From the NCBI GenBank assembly GCA_029582265.1, contig CM055831.1, forward strand, positions 25,892,526 through 25,956,525: a stretch of DNA of 64,000 nucleotides, written 5' to 3'. Made by a program: the position numbers and the translations under genes. The notes beneath the pieces are model-generated. The model was given only the letters and a program-made list of their open reading frames with translations. It was not told the DNA's origin and did no database searches. Below are positions 11,368 through 23,851 of this stretch, in pieces (the first letter of the stretch is position 1; every line of letters begins with the position of its first letter). This DNA is from Zoroaster sp. YZ-2022. Lineage: Eukaryota; Echinodermata; Asteroidea; Forcipulatida; Zoroasteridae.

Positions 11368-12134
11368 GCCCGTCACACTTATTCTGAATCAGCAGGGATC
11401 AAAAGCAGCAGAACCAAGGCGAATAGAGAAGATTGAGAGTCAAAATTCGTGCCACCACATTCGGGAGAATTTCACGATTGACCAAGCTTTGTGAATGCTG
11501 TTCGAATACTTAGAATGCGCTTCGAAACCTTCTCGAATGAGTTCTTGCAAACATTCCGGGTGTAGTATTAGCTCGAATCGCTCGAATATAGTTGGAAAAC
11601 AGTAGGAATATTTGAAATGCTGTTAGAATGCAGTCAGAATATTTAGAATGCACTTCGAATGCGTCACGAGTGCGGTTCGATTGCTGCCGAATACCGCTTG
11701 AGTCTGGTTGGGAAGGTGCCTGCCTCGAATGCTATATGCGATTTCACCTCGAATGCGGTCAGAACACTCCCGGAATGGCCGCCCGGAGAATATGGTTCGA
11801 GCGTCAAGAATTAAAACAGAATGCAGCTCGAATACTTACAATGTGTACTTAGAAACGTCAAATTCAAACAGAATGCAGCTCGAATACTTACAATGTTACT
11901 TGATATGTAACACGGAATGTCCCGAGTGTATCAAGAAATTACTGCGCGAATGGTCCCCCGAATGTAGCATTTTTCATCAGTCTCAGCCAACCATCGCCGA
12001 TATGGTGCTGGTTCCCTGGACCATGTTGCTTTGCTCCCAGATTGCTGTCCTCAGCAAGACCTGCTTGAAAGAGATGGAGGAGGCCAGGAGAAGAAACAAT
12101 GAGGAGAAGACCCCAGAAGATATCAGGCCTGACC

Positions 12135-12449
12135 ATGGCTGATAGGAGGGAGGCTGTATGGACATTACATGAACTGATGGAGGAGCTCCAGAGTAGAAGA
12201 CCACAGTCCTTCTTCAACTACCTCAGGATGGAGCCTGCCATGTTTGATGAGTTGATGCAGAGAGTGGGGAGCCCAAGGATAGAGAAGCAGGATCGAAGAT
12301 GGGGAAGGCGCTACCTCGGGGCTTGAAGCTGGCCCATCACTGTGAGGTTCCTGGCTTCAGGTGACTAGTACCCCAGCCTCATGTACAGCTTCAGGTGTGG
12401 ACAAGGGTGAACCCCCATCAACCTCATCATCCCTGAAACAATCTCATAG
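12135..12449 (+). pseudogene. Harbinger transposase fragment (HARBI1-like nuclease), broken
   Basis: Starting at ATG 12135 the frame reads MADRREAVWTLHELMEEL, then FFNYLRMEPAMFDELMQRVG and RIEKQDRRW, the recognisable N-terminal part of PIF/Harbinger DDE nucleases. After a frame break near 12310 the same family continues in other frames as LKLA, RFLASG, SLMYSFRCGQG and NLIIPET. The catalytic Asp/Glu region that should follow is absent; the next 200 bp have no homologous frame. The gene is therefore a truncated, frameshifted relic that cannot encode an active nuclease. It is convergent with the Myb-like relic at 12662. Confidence 0.8.
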
Positions 12450-12661
12450 TAAGTGAAAACATGTGGACAATGGTTGCAATTTCATCAGGGAGCATCAAAA
12501 TGAAAACATGAAAATAATGAAATCTAAAATCGCCCACTTGCAACGGTGACCCTCTTTTTGCCTAGACGATGAGGTGGGGCTGACAAATTCGAAGTGTTTG
12601 CATAGGATCCAGCGGTCACTTGCAGTCAGTTCCAGTGTTGCCAGAACCTGAGGAGTCTGCT

Positions 12662-13130
12662 TCAACTTTCAACAAACCTTGATCTCATGTTGGCGTACCA
12701 CTTCTTCAACTGGTCCTGGTGCTTGCCCATCTCCCTGGCATTCTGCTCCCCACAGTGCATCCTTCAGGCCCTTCTTGATGTAGGGTTGGGGTGCTTCTTG
12801 TTGAGAGCGCAATCTTGCTGGGGCCTGAGAGCCAGTCAACCATCTCCTGCTCTGCTCACTGCTATTAAGGGGTGAAGTCAGCCGTCACCGGCAAAATCCC
12901 TCTTGCGCTTCTTCTGGGACTTGGCAGCCTCACTGGGAGGAAAGCTCATCATCGCACTGTCCAGGAGGACTGTGCTGCTGGCTGATGGACCTCTGGCCAC
13001 TATGTCCATCTGGGAAGCGAGGGGCAAGGGCTGTGGACTCAGCGTCAGACTCTGAGGTGCTGGAGCATCTTCAACAACAGGGAAGCTGGCTCTTCATGGG
13101 CAACGAACGCAGCACCCTCTGCCCCGTCGA
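12662..13130 (-). pseudogene. Harbinger-associated Myb/SANT-like protein, broken
   Basis: Reading the minus strand from high to low coordinates gives a Ser/Pro-rich stretch (MDIVARGPSASSTVLLDSAM, FPPSEAAKSQKKRKRDFAG), then EQEMVDWLSG, then IKKGLKDALWG and finally GEQNAREMGKHQDQLKKWYA followed by NMRSRFVES and a stop at 12662. The last part resembles the Myb/SANT (MADF-like) DNA-binding domain of the second Harbinger protein, where LKKWY...R.RF is characteristic. The pieces lie in different frames with stops between them. In active elements this partner binds subterminal DNA motifs and helps import the transposase. Confidence 0.65.
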
Positions 13131-13861
13131 TGGTGGACTTCTCCAGGCTTCTTGACTGTAGCTCCCTTCTTCCTGTGGCGGCATGGCGCTTGATGTTGAC
13201 AGAGTGACTCCTCAATGCAGGCCCTGCGTTCAGCAGCAGGCAGCTGGCCAGCGTTTTATCGCGATTCGGCGGTGTTCTGAATTGCGTCCGGACTCATTCG
13301 AGAGGGCCCAATCGGGACGTTCGACTGCATTGAGGCCGCATTCGGCGGCAATCGAGAAGATTCTGGCGACATTGAAGTGCATTCCAGCTGAATTCTTTTA
13401 ATATCGAAAATAGATTCGGCGGCAATCAAAGATGCATTAGGGGTGCATTCCGGCTCATTAAAGGCGCGTCGGGACATTCTGGCACGGGGATTTGGGGGCT
13501 GAAACGGCGGTTTGATTCTCCCTCGAATGCGATCGAAAAATGTTTTGAATGCTGTTGGAATGCCGTAGAAAATTTAGATGCGGTGCGGTCAGGTACAGGT
13601 GGTTAGAATACGCCAGATACGCCGATTCCGTTGATATTTCTCCGCCTTAGAATGCACCTCGAAAGTTTTGTTTATGAGCAAAACAATTGAGCGGCCATAA
13701 GAATGGGCCGAATATTTGGAATGCACTCAGAATGCAGTCAGAAGTTTTATAATGCACTTTGAATATCAAGGGAATATACAAAAGGAATTTTCATTCGGCT
13801 GACGTTCCGCTCTAATTCAGTGTGACTAGGGTTTATCAATATTTGTTTCTCTCAATTTTTG

Positions 13862-14091
13862 TTAAATGGGCAGTATCCACTATGATCACAGCAGATTTTC
13901 CAACAGGGGCATGGAATCAGTGTCTGGTTTAAGATGAACACAGTGACGAGAAGAGTACTGATTCATTTATGCAGCAGCAACAGTAATATGACATTGTGTG
14001 GAGTATTATTTTCCAGTCGCTGAGTTAATCTAAAACTAGCACTCAGATTCCATGCCCCTGATGACAATATGTGATGATATTGTTGCTTTAA
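13862..14091 (-). mobile_element. TTAA MITE, GGGGCAGTAT family (copy 1)
   Basis: Bounded by TTAA at 13862-13865 and 14088-14091, with TTAAATGGGCAGTAT at one end and a decayed inverse at the other. The interior contains GGGGCATGGAATCAG and AGTTAATCTAAAACTAGCA, shared with the elements at 19308, 30961, 39250, 44155 and 56836. It lies only 30 bp to the right of the Harbinger relic. No coding capacity. Confidence 0.7.
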
Positions 14092-14360
14092 TTAACCAGT
14101 TCGCTTCGGAGGGCGTGTATACACGCTTAATTTTGTTTTGGACAGCGGATGGGAGAAGCGTCACAAAACCACGCATTCCGATTTTTGTGTGTCACGGGGA
14201 GACTTTGTCAACCGCCACCGCGTGGCGTGCCCGTCGTGTGACTGACTTGTATACGTATGCAATCGTTTCTCGGAGTCCATGGGAGTCACGGTTGGTGGCC
14301 CCGGACAAAATAACTGCAAATACTGAACGAGTTCACTCTTTCGTTTGATTTTGTGTAACC
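14092..14360. other. CpG-containing patch with a 98-codon frame, unrecognised
   Basis: A plus-strand frame (14052-14348) crosses this patch, which is richer in G+C and CpG than its surroundings. The predicted peptide resembles no family I know, and its start lies inside the preceding MITE. A comparable CpG-rich patch follows ACCAGTTCGC at 43722-43950. A promoter-like or repeat-derived segment is as likely as an exon. Confidence 0.25.
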
Positions 14361-15653
14361 CCTTTATCCAAGACCTGTTCCTTTGACATACCAGCCAGGG
14401 ATTTGTAAAGAGGGATTTATATCCATTGTTCTACGAGGCATTCGATCTCTCTCCAGGTATGCCGTCTTTTCAACCGGGCGCTTGTCACTAATAGGCTGTT
14501 GCATCGCGGGGCTACCAACGGTCTAATTATTGCTAAATAAACACAACCGTAATTAAAAACTAACCATTTAATTCTCAAAATGTCAATGAGTAAAGGTGTT
14601 TATTTGGGTGTCCGAACTTAGTTTCATTGACAAAAAATTTATTAATAGCTAGAATTTTTTCAGATTTTTCACTGAAAATAAATACTTTGGGGACGGAAAA
14701 AATTTATATTCTGACGTCAACTGGGTTAAAATTAAACTGTCAGAAGTAGTTTATAATTTTAAGAAATGCTGTAGTCATGACTCAGGACAATGATGGGGAG
14801 TATTCATTTGAAATGATGGGGATTAGCAGGGGAGATATTGGAGGAGGATGGTGGGAGAAGGTCATAAATTATTAACCCAGCTTCAGGGAAAGAAGGGACT
14901 TTGTTTTAGTTGAATTGGTTTTAAGATTGGCCTGAAATTTGAAAATTCATAAATGACTCAAGGGCAGTTTAGACTAGGTTTAGGAATTCTGATTGGTTGA
15001 GATGTGATCACATGGTTGTTTTAAGACCAGTCTTAATGTTGGTATCACTGCTTGTACAAGGATGCTTTCTCTTTGAACCAAGATGTACTTGATCAGCATT
15101 TCAGTTCAATGTGAGTCCAGTCTTTAGAAAATGTAAAAAAAAAAACATTCCCAATTTTACAGAAAAAATTGCAGTAAATGTTCTATTTGTTCATTTTTTT
15201 TTAAATCAAGCACTTCAGATATAATTTATATTTGAGTTAGCTTTATATAATAATTTGGTCATTTGTGTTCATGTCATTACCAATGTGTACCTTCCTTTAA
15301 ACATTTGTAAAGTTCATTTGAGATACGCTGCATCTGTGTTTCTGGATGCAAATTATTCCAGTTTTTGCAACAAAGTTTTTATATTTTACAACAAAATCAG
15401 GAGAGCATTCATGAGGGAATAAATGGTGACACTTGTCTTGACCTCAGGATAATACACTTGGGGTTGTCCATAGGCATAAGACTACCATGGTTTGCTGGTT
15501 CTTATCCCTGTGGTTGTGACACAAACGGTCTTCATCCTGTGATCACAATGCATTGAATTTTTAACCAATTGTCATGTTTTCAATTAAATATTTCTATATT
15601 TCTAAATTATAATTTAAACTTTTATGTTTTTGGGTTTAAACAGATTTTTAACA
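14361..15653. other. A+T-rich DNA up to the first gap, no gene
   Basis: No exon or element with clear ends was found. Part of it (15230-15310) is a diverged relative of 9590-9670 and 35630-35700 in the duplicated arms (ATAATTTGGTCATTT...TCATTACCAATG). Confidence 0.4.
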
Positions 15654-16153
15654 NNNNNNNNNNNNNNNNNNNNNNNNNNNNNNNNNNNNNNNNNNNNNNN
15701 NNNNNNNNNNNNNNNNNNNNNNNNNNNNNNNNNNNNNNNNNNNNNNNNNNNNNNNNNNNNNNNNNNNNNNNNNNNNNNNNNNNNNNNNNNNNNNNNNNNN
15801 NNNNNNNNNNNNNNNNNNNNNNNNNNNNNNNNNNNNNNNNNNNNNNNNNNNNNNNNNNNNNNNNNNNNNNNNNNNNNNNNNNNNNNNNNNNNNNNNNNNN
15901 NNNNNNNNNNNNNNNNNNNNNNNNNNNNNNNNNNNNNNNNNNNNNNNNNNNNNNNNNNNNNNNNNNNNNNNNNNNNNNNNNNNNNNNNNNNNNNNNNNNN
16001 NNNNNNNNNNNNNNNNNNNNNNNNNNNNNNNNNNNNNNNNNNNNNNNNNNNNNNNNNNNNNNNNNNNNNNNNNNNNNNNNNNNNNNNNNNNNNNNNNNNN
16101 NNNNNNNNNNNNNNNNNNNNNNNNNNNNNNNNNNNNNNNNNNNNNNNNNNNNN
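15654..16153. other. Assembly gap, 500 N
   Basis: Exactly 500 unknown bases, a placeholder length. Reading frames that span it are meaningless. Confidence 0.99.
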
Positions 16154-16880
16154 GGTCTTGGCTTGTGGGGAGGGGAACCATCCATATGAGATTGTAAGGG
16201 AAGGTATATAACATTGGTAATGTTGGCAAACTGCTTCTATGAGTATGCTTACCTCTTTGAATCAAGATATACATTGAAGGGAAGGTACAACACTGGTAAT
16301 GTTGGCAAAACTGCTTCTATGAGTATGCTTACTCTCAAGATATTGACACATCCATTAAAAACAACCTATGAAAGTTTAAGCAAAAAATGCGAAAAATGTT
16401 AAATGCATTGTTATGCAGAATTTAGGAAAGAATACTCTTCCTAATTCAAATTAGAAATATTTCACTTTTCTAAAAGTTACAGCAGATAAAATAATTTAGG
16501 GAGATTCACACCATCAGCTTTACACAAAGTATGTTTTACATTAAAATTTGATACATTTGGTAATTTTGTAATTACCAATCCTATACCTTAGCTTTAAAGG
16601 AAAACATCATTTTGAAAATATGACAACTTTCCATTGCCTACTAGTGGGGATAATTATTTGAAAGCTAAACTTGATGTGTAGTTGGCAAAAAGTAAAAGTC
16701 ATCCTGAAAACAAAATATGACAACTTTCCATTGCCGCTACAAAAACAGCCCATGGTGGGGATAATTATTTGAAAGCTAAACTTGATGTGTAGTTTGCAAA
16801 GTAACCCTTGTATAGATTTTGATAATATCACGATTATTTTTCATTCATGCATGATTGCTTTATAGCCGATAACCACAGGA
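16154..16880. repeat. Local direct repeats right of the gap
   Basis: Two imperfect tandem copies of GGGAAGGTA...CTTCTATGAGTATGCTTAC occur at 16198-16254 and 16278-16332. Two copies of ATGACAACTTTCCATTGCC...GGGGATAATTATTTGAAAGC occur at 16619-16690 and 16717-16800, with a third partial copy at 19022-19078 beyond the hAT insertion. No gene. Confidence 0.6.
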
Positions 16881-18424
16881 CAGTAGCGTAGCCAGGAAGA
16901 GGGGGCAGACTGCCCCCGAAAAAATAAAGTAAAATCGGGACGGTAAAAAAAGAAAAGAAAAGGAAAGGAAGAGAAAAGGAGGGAAAATTGAGGGAGGACT
17001 CTGAGGGACTCCAGGAGAAAAACGAAAGAGGTAAAGAAAGAAATTAGAAGAGTAGGGATTATTGACGAAATGAGGGAGGACGAGGAGGGAGGGAAGGGAG
17101 GAGAGAAGGAAATGGGCCTTGGTAATGGAAGAAAGGATGGATAGGACCGTTGGGACAGTACCAAGGCAGCCTAACTTAAGGCAGGCAAGGTTAGGGCGGG
17201 TGGAAACGGCGGTAGGGCAGGGTAAGGGAAGGAAGGGAGCCGAGGGAGCCGGAGGGTAAGGGACCGGAAGGGCGGAAGGACGGACCTGGGACGAAGGATG
17301 CAGAGGCAGGCAGATTTAGGGAGGAGGAAGGATGATTTAGGGAATGGTAAAGGGTGAATAATTGATAAAGGAGACGGGAGAGGAGAGATTGAGGAAGGAA
17401 GTTAGATCTGAAGTTTTTATACCCGGTTTTGTCCCGGAAATCACTTTATCAAATACTGTAAACAAGTTAATTTCGCTAGCAATTTAATTTCGCTAGGAGG
17501 CCCAATTCGCTAAATTAAATTGCTGCCAAATATAATGTACTCTGTATAGAATTTTTGGTACAATCGAATTTCCTCTGCTTCAAGTGAGCGGTCGTTCAGT
17601 CGATTGAAGCTAACGAAGTCGTATTTAAGATCCACTATGTCGGAGCAGAGGCTGTCATCACTGGCACTTCTCAGCATAGAACGCGACTTCGCAGAGCACG
17701 TTGATTTTGACGCAGTCATTGAGGACTTTAGTATGATGTCTGTTCCTCGGCGAATGGCAACTCAAATTTAGTATAATAGTTGCTGATAAACAGGGGATGT
17801 GGTGATTCTTTTTTTTGTTTCATTTGAATAGGAACCCGGATAGAAACGCTCGCCATTGGCAGCAAAAATATATTTTGACATTACAAGAAAGGCAACAAAA
17901 TGCACTAATGAGAGATATATAAATTGCTCATAAAATATGGACCTTACAGATGGATCTTTCAACTTTTTGTTAATTGAGACGAATTTATATAGAAACAAAC
18001 ATTAAAACATTAAAACTTGAAATTTGAATCAATACAATGAACCAGTATGTACTCGGGTTACGTGCAGAACGTATTTACAACTTGTCTTACAACATTTTAT
18101 TAAAGGTTTTTATGCGACATGTACACGAATAACTTTCAGTGTAATGTGTGTTGTAAACGGTGTGTATATATATACATTACGAATACGATTAATTATGAAT
18201 GTTTAAGTTCATCACAGTCATGACAGTGTAGAAATTAATAGCAACAGTTCAGACAGTATAGATCCAAGGAAAGAACAATAAATCACAGATGATCATGTTT
18301 GTACAATATATCGATTGTTTTGATTCAATATTATTCAGTATTTCGCAATTAAATTTAAACCATGAAATCGGGACGATCATCTTAATTTTGCCCCCCCGGA
18401 CCGACAGGGCTGGCTACGCGCCTG
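16881..18424. mobile_element. Non-autonomous hAT element, 1.54 kb
   Basis: It starts CAGTAGCGTAGCCAGG and ends with the inverse CTGGCTACGCGCCTG, the CAG..GCGTAGCC terminus typical of hAT elements; ATCGGGACG occurs inward of both ends. The flanks CACAGGA (16874-16880) and CACAGGTA (18425-18432) are an 8-bp target duplication with one base lost. The uninterrupted site is seen, inverted, near 34485. Inside, 16930-17400 is strongly purine-rich. The short minus frame at 17510-17719 is not recognisable as a hAT transposase. Confidence 0.85.
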
Positions 18425-19015
18425 CACAGGTATGTACCCCTCTACAAGCGTCACAATAAATTTTGTTTGCAGAGCTTGTATGAATAACTATGAATAACTT
18501 TACCCTGAAAATGCAATTTCATGGTGTCTCTTCCTCTCAGATATTGGCAATAATGTTCATAGTGATTTCAGGGCAAATTCACGGCGATCTTGAGAATAAA
18601 TGAGCTGCCCCAAAACTGCCACAAGAAGTTCATGTTGCTTTACGTTTTCACTGAAGAAATTCCAAGAGTAGTTCATGGCATTTTCACAATGTTGTGTCAT
18701 CATGAAATTGCTGTGAACTATTTATTTCAAGGTAAAACAGATTTTCAGGGCATTTTCAGGCTAAAGTTATTCATAGTTTATGTACTTGTGAAGTAGTTCA
18801 CTTTTGTTTCTCACTTCCAAAAGCTGAAAAGACTGTTCTAATTTTGTTTCCATGGAATTTCCAACTTGGCTCACAATTGCATTTTTTTTTAAATCGCGAT
18901 ATATTTTTAAAATTGTGATTTGCCGATATATCGATAAGTTAAAAAGGTTCTTGATATCGTAATCGAATAAAACAATGTATCGCAATATTCGATATCATTG
19001 TGTTATCACCCAAGC
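18425..19015 (-). mobile_element. Part of an AAGCTTGGG-ended MITE, interrupted
   Basis: The sequence from 18433 to 19013 is the reverse complement of parts of 34220-34603, including the TATCACCCAAGCTTA end at 19003-19013 and ATATCGATAAGTTAAAAAGG. It is interrupted on the left by the hAT element and in the middle by the element at 18488-18776. Its left remainder lies at about 16810-16880. It is a relic that served as a landing site for later insertions. Confidence 0.65.
18488..18776. mobile_element. 289-bp MITE with 27-bp inverted ends, nested
   Basis: The left end CTATGAATAACTTTACCCTG and the inverse of the right end (CTATGAATAACTTTAGCCTG) match for 27 bp with one difference. The uninterrupted host sequence (GTGTATGTACTTC in the inverse of 34415-34435) shows that it is an insertion. 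The target duplication is not clear because ATGAATAACT is repeated at the left edge. Confidence 0.7.
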
Positions 19016-19307
19016 TTACTACTGGTGGGGATCATTATTTGAAAGCTGAACTTGATGTGTAGTTTGCAAAAAGTAACCCTGCTAGTATAGCTGCCTATAG
19101 TGGAAGAGTACGAGGTCAAAATCAGTCAACTGACTGTTTTGACTGTTGATCAAAATGTGCACACGGGGGTATTTTTGACTTGTTTTTACTGTCATTTTGA
19201 CCACCCTCAACAATACCAGATAATGCTTTTACTATTAAAAAAAACAGTCGACTCATTTTGACCTGTAAATGTACTCACTACACGTAAGGTTTGACAATGT
19301 TTGACTT

Positions 19308-19525
19308 TTAAAGGGGCAGTATCGTCTCGATGAACAGGAATCGGAATGCTTGTTTTAGATTAACTCAGTGACTGCCATAATACCCAACATGATAAGGTCA
19401 TATTACCACTATGTAATCGATGTCCAAGTTTAAGATTAAACATGGATGTTTAATCTTAAACTTGGACATCGATTACATGCCCTTAAAAGTTTGCTCTGAT
19501 TACAATGACAATACTGCCCCTTTAA
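19308..19525 (+). mobile_element. TTAA MITE, GGGGCAGTAT family, with a perfect palindrome
   Basis: It runs from TTAAAGGGGCAGTATCGTC (TTAA at 19308-19311) to the inverse CAATACTGCCCCTTTAA (TTAA at 19522-19525). The right half of its interior is replaced by the exact inverse of the 33 bases at 19411-19443, which return at 19446-19478 after a 2-base spacer. Confidence 0.85.
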
Positions 19526-19770
19526 GTGCACTAGATATATCTTGGCAAGTATATCAACATTTTGACTGATTTTGACCCTTGTAGTAGCAAGAGGGTTAAC
19601 AGTTATCCTGAAAACAAAATATTCTTTTTGATGTGTTTTCGTTTTAGAGATTTCAGAAAACTCAAAAAAAATATGCACATTTACTTTTCATGACTTGTAT
19701 ACTTTTAAACGCATTGACTTGGAGGACATCATTGGCCCATTAGGTCAAAAAAAGTCTCAGCACATCAGCA

Positions 19771-20162
19771 TAGGGCTGTACGTTTTCGGATATTTTTGGA
19801 ACCGTATACCTGAAATCAGGAAACTTTGGATACCCGGATACCCGTTTTTCATTTTTGTTGAAAACATGCCTCCGGTGGTGCACAAATACATTTGCTGTAA
19901 ATGGTAACAAATTGACTTTTATAATACAGAGGATACCATACTTAAATCAATCTTTTCTTTATTGGAGTGTAATCTCTTGAATTTAAAGATAATTGTCTGT
20001 ACAAGTGCATTGTTCAAGAGTCACAGATTTCTGTTTGCACCGCTCAAATGTTAAGTTCGAATTTTAAAAAGTCGTTTACGGGTAATTGGAACCGAGAAAT
20101 TGAACCGGGTAATGAGTGTTTTGGTTGGGTATCCGGATACCCGGATAACCGGCACAGCCCTC
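19771..20162. mobile_element. hAT-type MITE, TAGGGCTGT ends, 392 bp
   Basis: An exact 8-bp duplication CATCAGCA flanks it (19763-19770 and 20163-20170). The left end is TAGGGCTGTACG and the right end CCGGCACAGCCCTC. It is the inverse of the elements at 28902-29421 and 54050-54574 and of the 62625-62792 fragment. It contains several GGATACCCGG-like words. No coding capacity. Confidence 0.85.
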
Positions 20163-20170
20163 CATCAGCA

Positions 20171-20699
20171 ATTTTGATTTTCTTTTTTTCAAAATTGCTG
20201 GATAGATTGGAATACGGCCGAATACTGGTCCCTGTGTGTATATGTATCACATATTTCCCTGTGGCAAAAAAAAAGATTACTGAAAGTAAAAAGCACATCA
20301 CCGCACCAATTTTGAAGCCGACCTATGACCAGAAACATGCGACTTTTTTTTTTTTTACAATTAGTCAGCTTGCCCAATATAAACACCATGGAAGAATAAA
20401 GTTGACATCATTGGTGTTATTTTAACACCTAGTATTGGATGGGTATACTTGCTGGGTATATAGAAGACACCGTAACAGAAGACCTGTTTATACAATATAC
20501 ATTCTATAAAAACACAAAATAGTAAAATGTATTAAAATAAACAACTATGATAATAAACAATGATGTAAATAAATTTACATGAAAATGTAGGACAAGTTTC
20601 ATGAACGAAATATCAATCCAAAAATGTGCTATTGTCTCAGAAATAGCTTATGAGTGTATGAAGAAAATGTCACAAACAAATGTTTTTTTTTCATTGGTG

Positions 20700-20700
<1 letters not shown>
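20171..20700. other. A+T-rich spacer, no gene
   Basis: No exon or element end was recognised. A run of about 14 T lies near 20343-20357. Frames at 20048-20425 mostly cover the MITE to the left. Confidence 0.4.
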
Positions 20701-21744
<1,044 letters not shown>

Positions 21745-22169
21745 ATGTCACAGGTAAATGGTTTCTCATTGCGTGGACCCTCTGATGACGTCTTACATTG
21801 CTTCCATGTGAGAATTGTTTCTCATTTGTTAGATCCATTAGGTGACTTGTGATTCAGGTTGAGAATACAAATAATCGTAAACTATTATCACGGTGAAGAC
21901 TTTCTGACTCAAAGTAGCTTTCTATATTATGGAAAAAGTATAGGTAATTAATAAAATATTTATTGAGGCAGTGCCTAAAGCCATGTTGTTTCATCGCTCT
22001 TTTTTGATTCAATGTTTGTTTACTTCCTAAGTGGTAGCATCAGGAGATCAACTCGACAGTAATTTAGTTTATTTTTTGTAATCCTACAGGGTGCTAATTT
22101 CTGTTTCTGTTTCTGTTAATTTAATGTAAATTTGTGTTGATTTGTTGATCTAATTCGGGAAATCAACAA
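21745..22169. other. Frameshifted upstream fingers, then spacer
   Basis: At 21745-21840 one or two more finger pieces can be read on the minus strand in other frames (CDICG near 21755; SHGSN near 21800). From about 21850 to 22169 nothing is recognised. Confidence 0.45.
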
Positions 22170-22211
22170 ATGAATGAAATGAATGAATGAATGAATGAAT
22201 GAATGAATGAA
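22170..22211. repeat. (ATGA)n microsatellite
   Basis: About nine ATGA units in a row. Confidence 0.95.
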
Positions 22212-23232
22212 AGAGCAGGGTTGATAATTTCCCAGTGCCTGGGCTTAAGGGAATTAACAGAAATGACTACTGCATCTCCTTGGTGAAAGTCTGGGGGCTA
22301 GTGTACAAATATAAGAAACACATCAGCACAATTTAGAAAAATATCAATGATTTGTTTGCTGACACCATAAGTAAAGTTCTTTTCATGGTGGAGTATAACT
22401 CATCCTATAAACTTATTCAAATAAGCTTCAAAATTGTGCAACCAATTTCGTTTCAGTTTTGAGACATTAAGTATACAGTATATATGAAACTTAAAACACA
22501 CTGTTTTGTTTTTATTTATTGATACTCATTATTTTGATACTCTTTATTTATTGATATGTATTATGAGAACCTTTATTTGAAATTGCAAAATAATGGTTGG
22601 GGGCTCTACATTTTGAACCTAACAGGATCTTTCTCAAAGGCAAAATGGGACGGAATACAAACATACATTCATACACATACATAAACACAAGAGTGATAGA
22701 AGTTAGTCAGGTGTGAAATGAACACAAAAGAAGAAGATACAAGAAGCAGAGTCACATGTACTGGTCCTGGGACCGGACAATAGAGGATTACATAAGGAAC
22801 AGATAGAGGTACCAGGAGCTTTTGGCTGGAAGAAGAGATTATGAGATTAGTGAAAACAAAGAGTCAGACAGAAGCTGAGTAAAACAAAACAGACAAATGT
22901 AAAACAAATGAAGAAATTTCTGTGGAGAAACTAGAAAAAGAGAAAAGGAAAATTCCTTCTTTGACATTGTTAGATATATTAATTAAAGTATTCTGTTCAT
23001 GATCTTATGGGCTTAGCTATATCCTAAACAATTGAGGAGAATATTAACTATCCCATACAAATGTGGACATAAGAGAAAGCACTTTTGTAACATCAAAAGA
23101 GAGCAGTTAATAAACGTATATGTACATACAGAACACTGAATAGTGAATAGTGAGTGTAACAGCATGCACATCACATGCACATAAAATACTGTAACACATT
23201 TATGCAAAATGGTTAACCCTCGACCTGTCTGT
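22212..23232. other. No gene recognised
   Basis: A+T-rich DNA with a purine-rich stretch at about 22680-22960. The 96-residue minus frame at 23013-23303 has no family resemblance and crosses into the duplicated block. Confidence 0.4.
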
Positions 23233-23438
23233 AGTACAGGAGAAATGATTGCATAGAAACCTACAGTGCTTTGGTTAGAAACTGTGAATGAGATTTCTGC
23301 CAACTTGTTTCCAAATGAAACATTGACTGGTCAATTGTTTATATGCAATTCTTGGATTGTCATTTAGTATTCATGCACATGATGACATTTCCACAAACAG
23401 TGTATCAAGAATGTACTATTCATTTTTATTTCCTCCAG

Positions 23439-23560
23439 GTTGGCCAGCATGACAACCTCTTCTAATTGGACCTGACTGTGAGGTCAACAAGAAAACAACA
23501 GTCTCAGGCAAGAAACATCCTCAACCAAGAGAGATCAGGCCCAGGATGCTCCAACAAAAG
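23439..23560 (+). pseudogene. Exon-like segment, copy 1 (frameshifted)
   Basis: A pyrimidine-rich tract plus CCTCCAG precedes it and AAAAGGTAAGAG follows, like splice sites. Compared with the open copy at 46895-47009 it has several single-base insertions (122 against 115 bp), so no frame is kept. See the entry at 46895. Confidence 0.45.
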
Positions 23561-23851
23561 GTAAGAGCAAGAAAACTAGACTTGTATAAGGTGCAGTTTG
23601 TGTGTAGAATATAACCTTTCCATTATGCAACTCTGTACAAGGGTGGATCCAGAGGGGAAAAGAGAGGGTAGACCTTTCTTTGCTATGTCACAATTGTAGT
23701 TTTTGTCAACTGGTGACTGGCAAACAATGGGTGACCATCAGTGAAAACAAAGAAAGTATTGACAAGATATTGACATATGAATAATTGAAGAGTAACATTT
23801 ACAAATCAAGGATACTGCCAAAAAGCAAAATCAGGGGAACTCCCTTCTTAA

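Larger units (their letters stand above)
11368..13831. mobile_element. PIF/Harbinger DNA transposon remnant, about 2.5 kb
   Basis: The ends carry a short inverted repeat around GTCACACT (CCCGTCACACT at the left, AGTGTGACTAGGG at the right). Inside are the two genes typical of the superfamily, both broken: a Harbinger nuclease fragment on the plus strand and a Myb/SANT-like fragment on the minus strand, tail to tail. Between each end and the genes lie many degenerate GAATGC/GAATAC motifs, a subterminal repeat pattern. The host site in the paralog at about 61045 reads ACTAATAT without the element. The exact target duplication is unclear. Confidence 0.8.

Noticed and set aside
11628..12142. 144-residue plus-strand frame before the Harbinger nuclease
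   Set aside because: It runs through the GAATGC subterminal repeats and overlaps the nuclease start in another frame; no known domain.
15569..16274. Frames of about 190-208 residues made mostly of X
   Set aside because: They cross the 500-N gap and have no sequence content.
16841..17164. 107-residue minus frame rich in Ser, Phe and Leu
   Set aside because: It is the complement of the purine-rich tract inside the hAT element; composition explains it.
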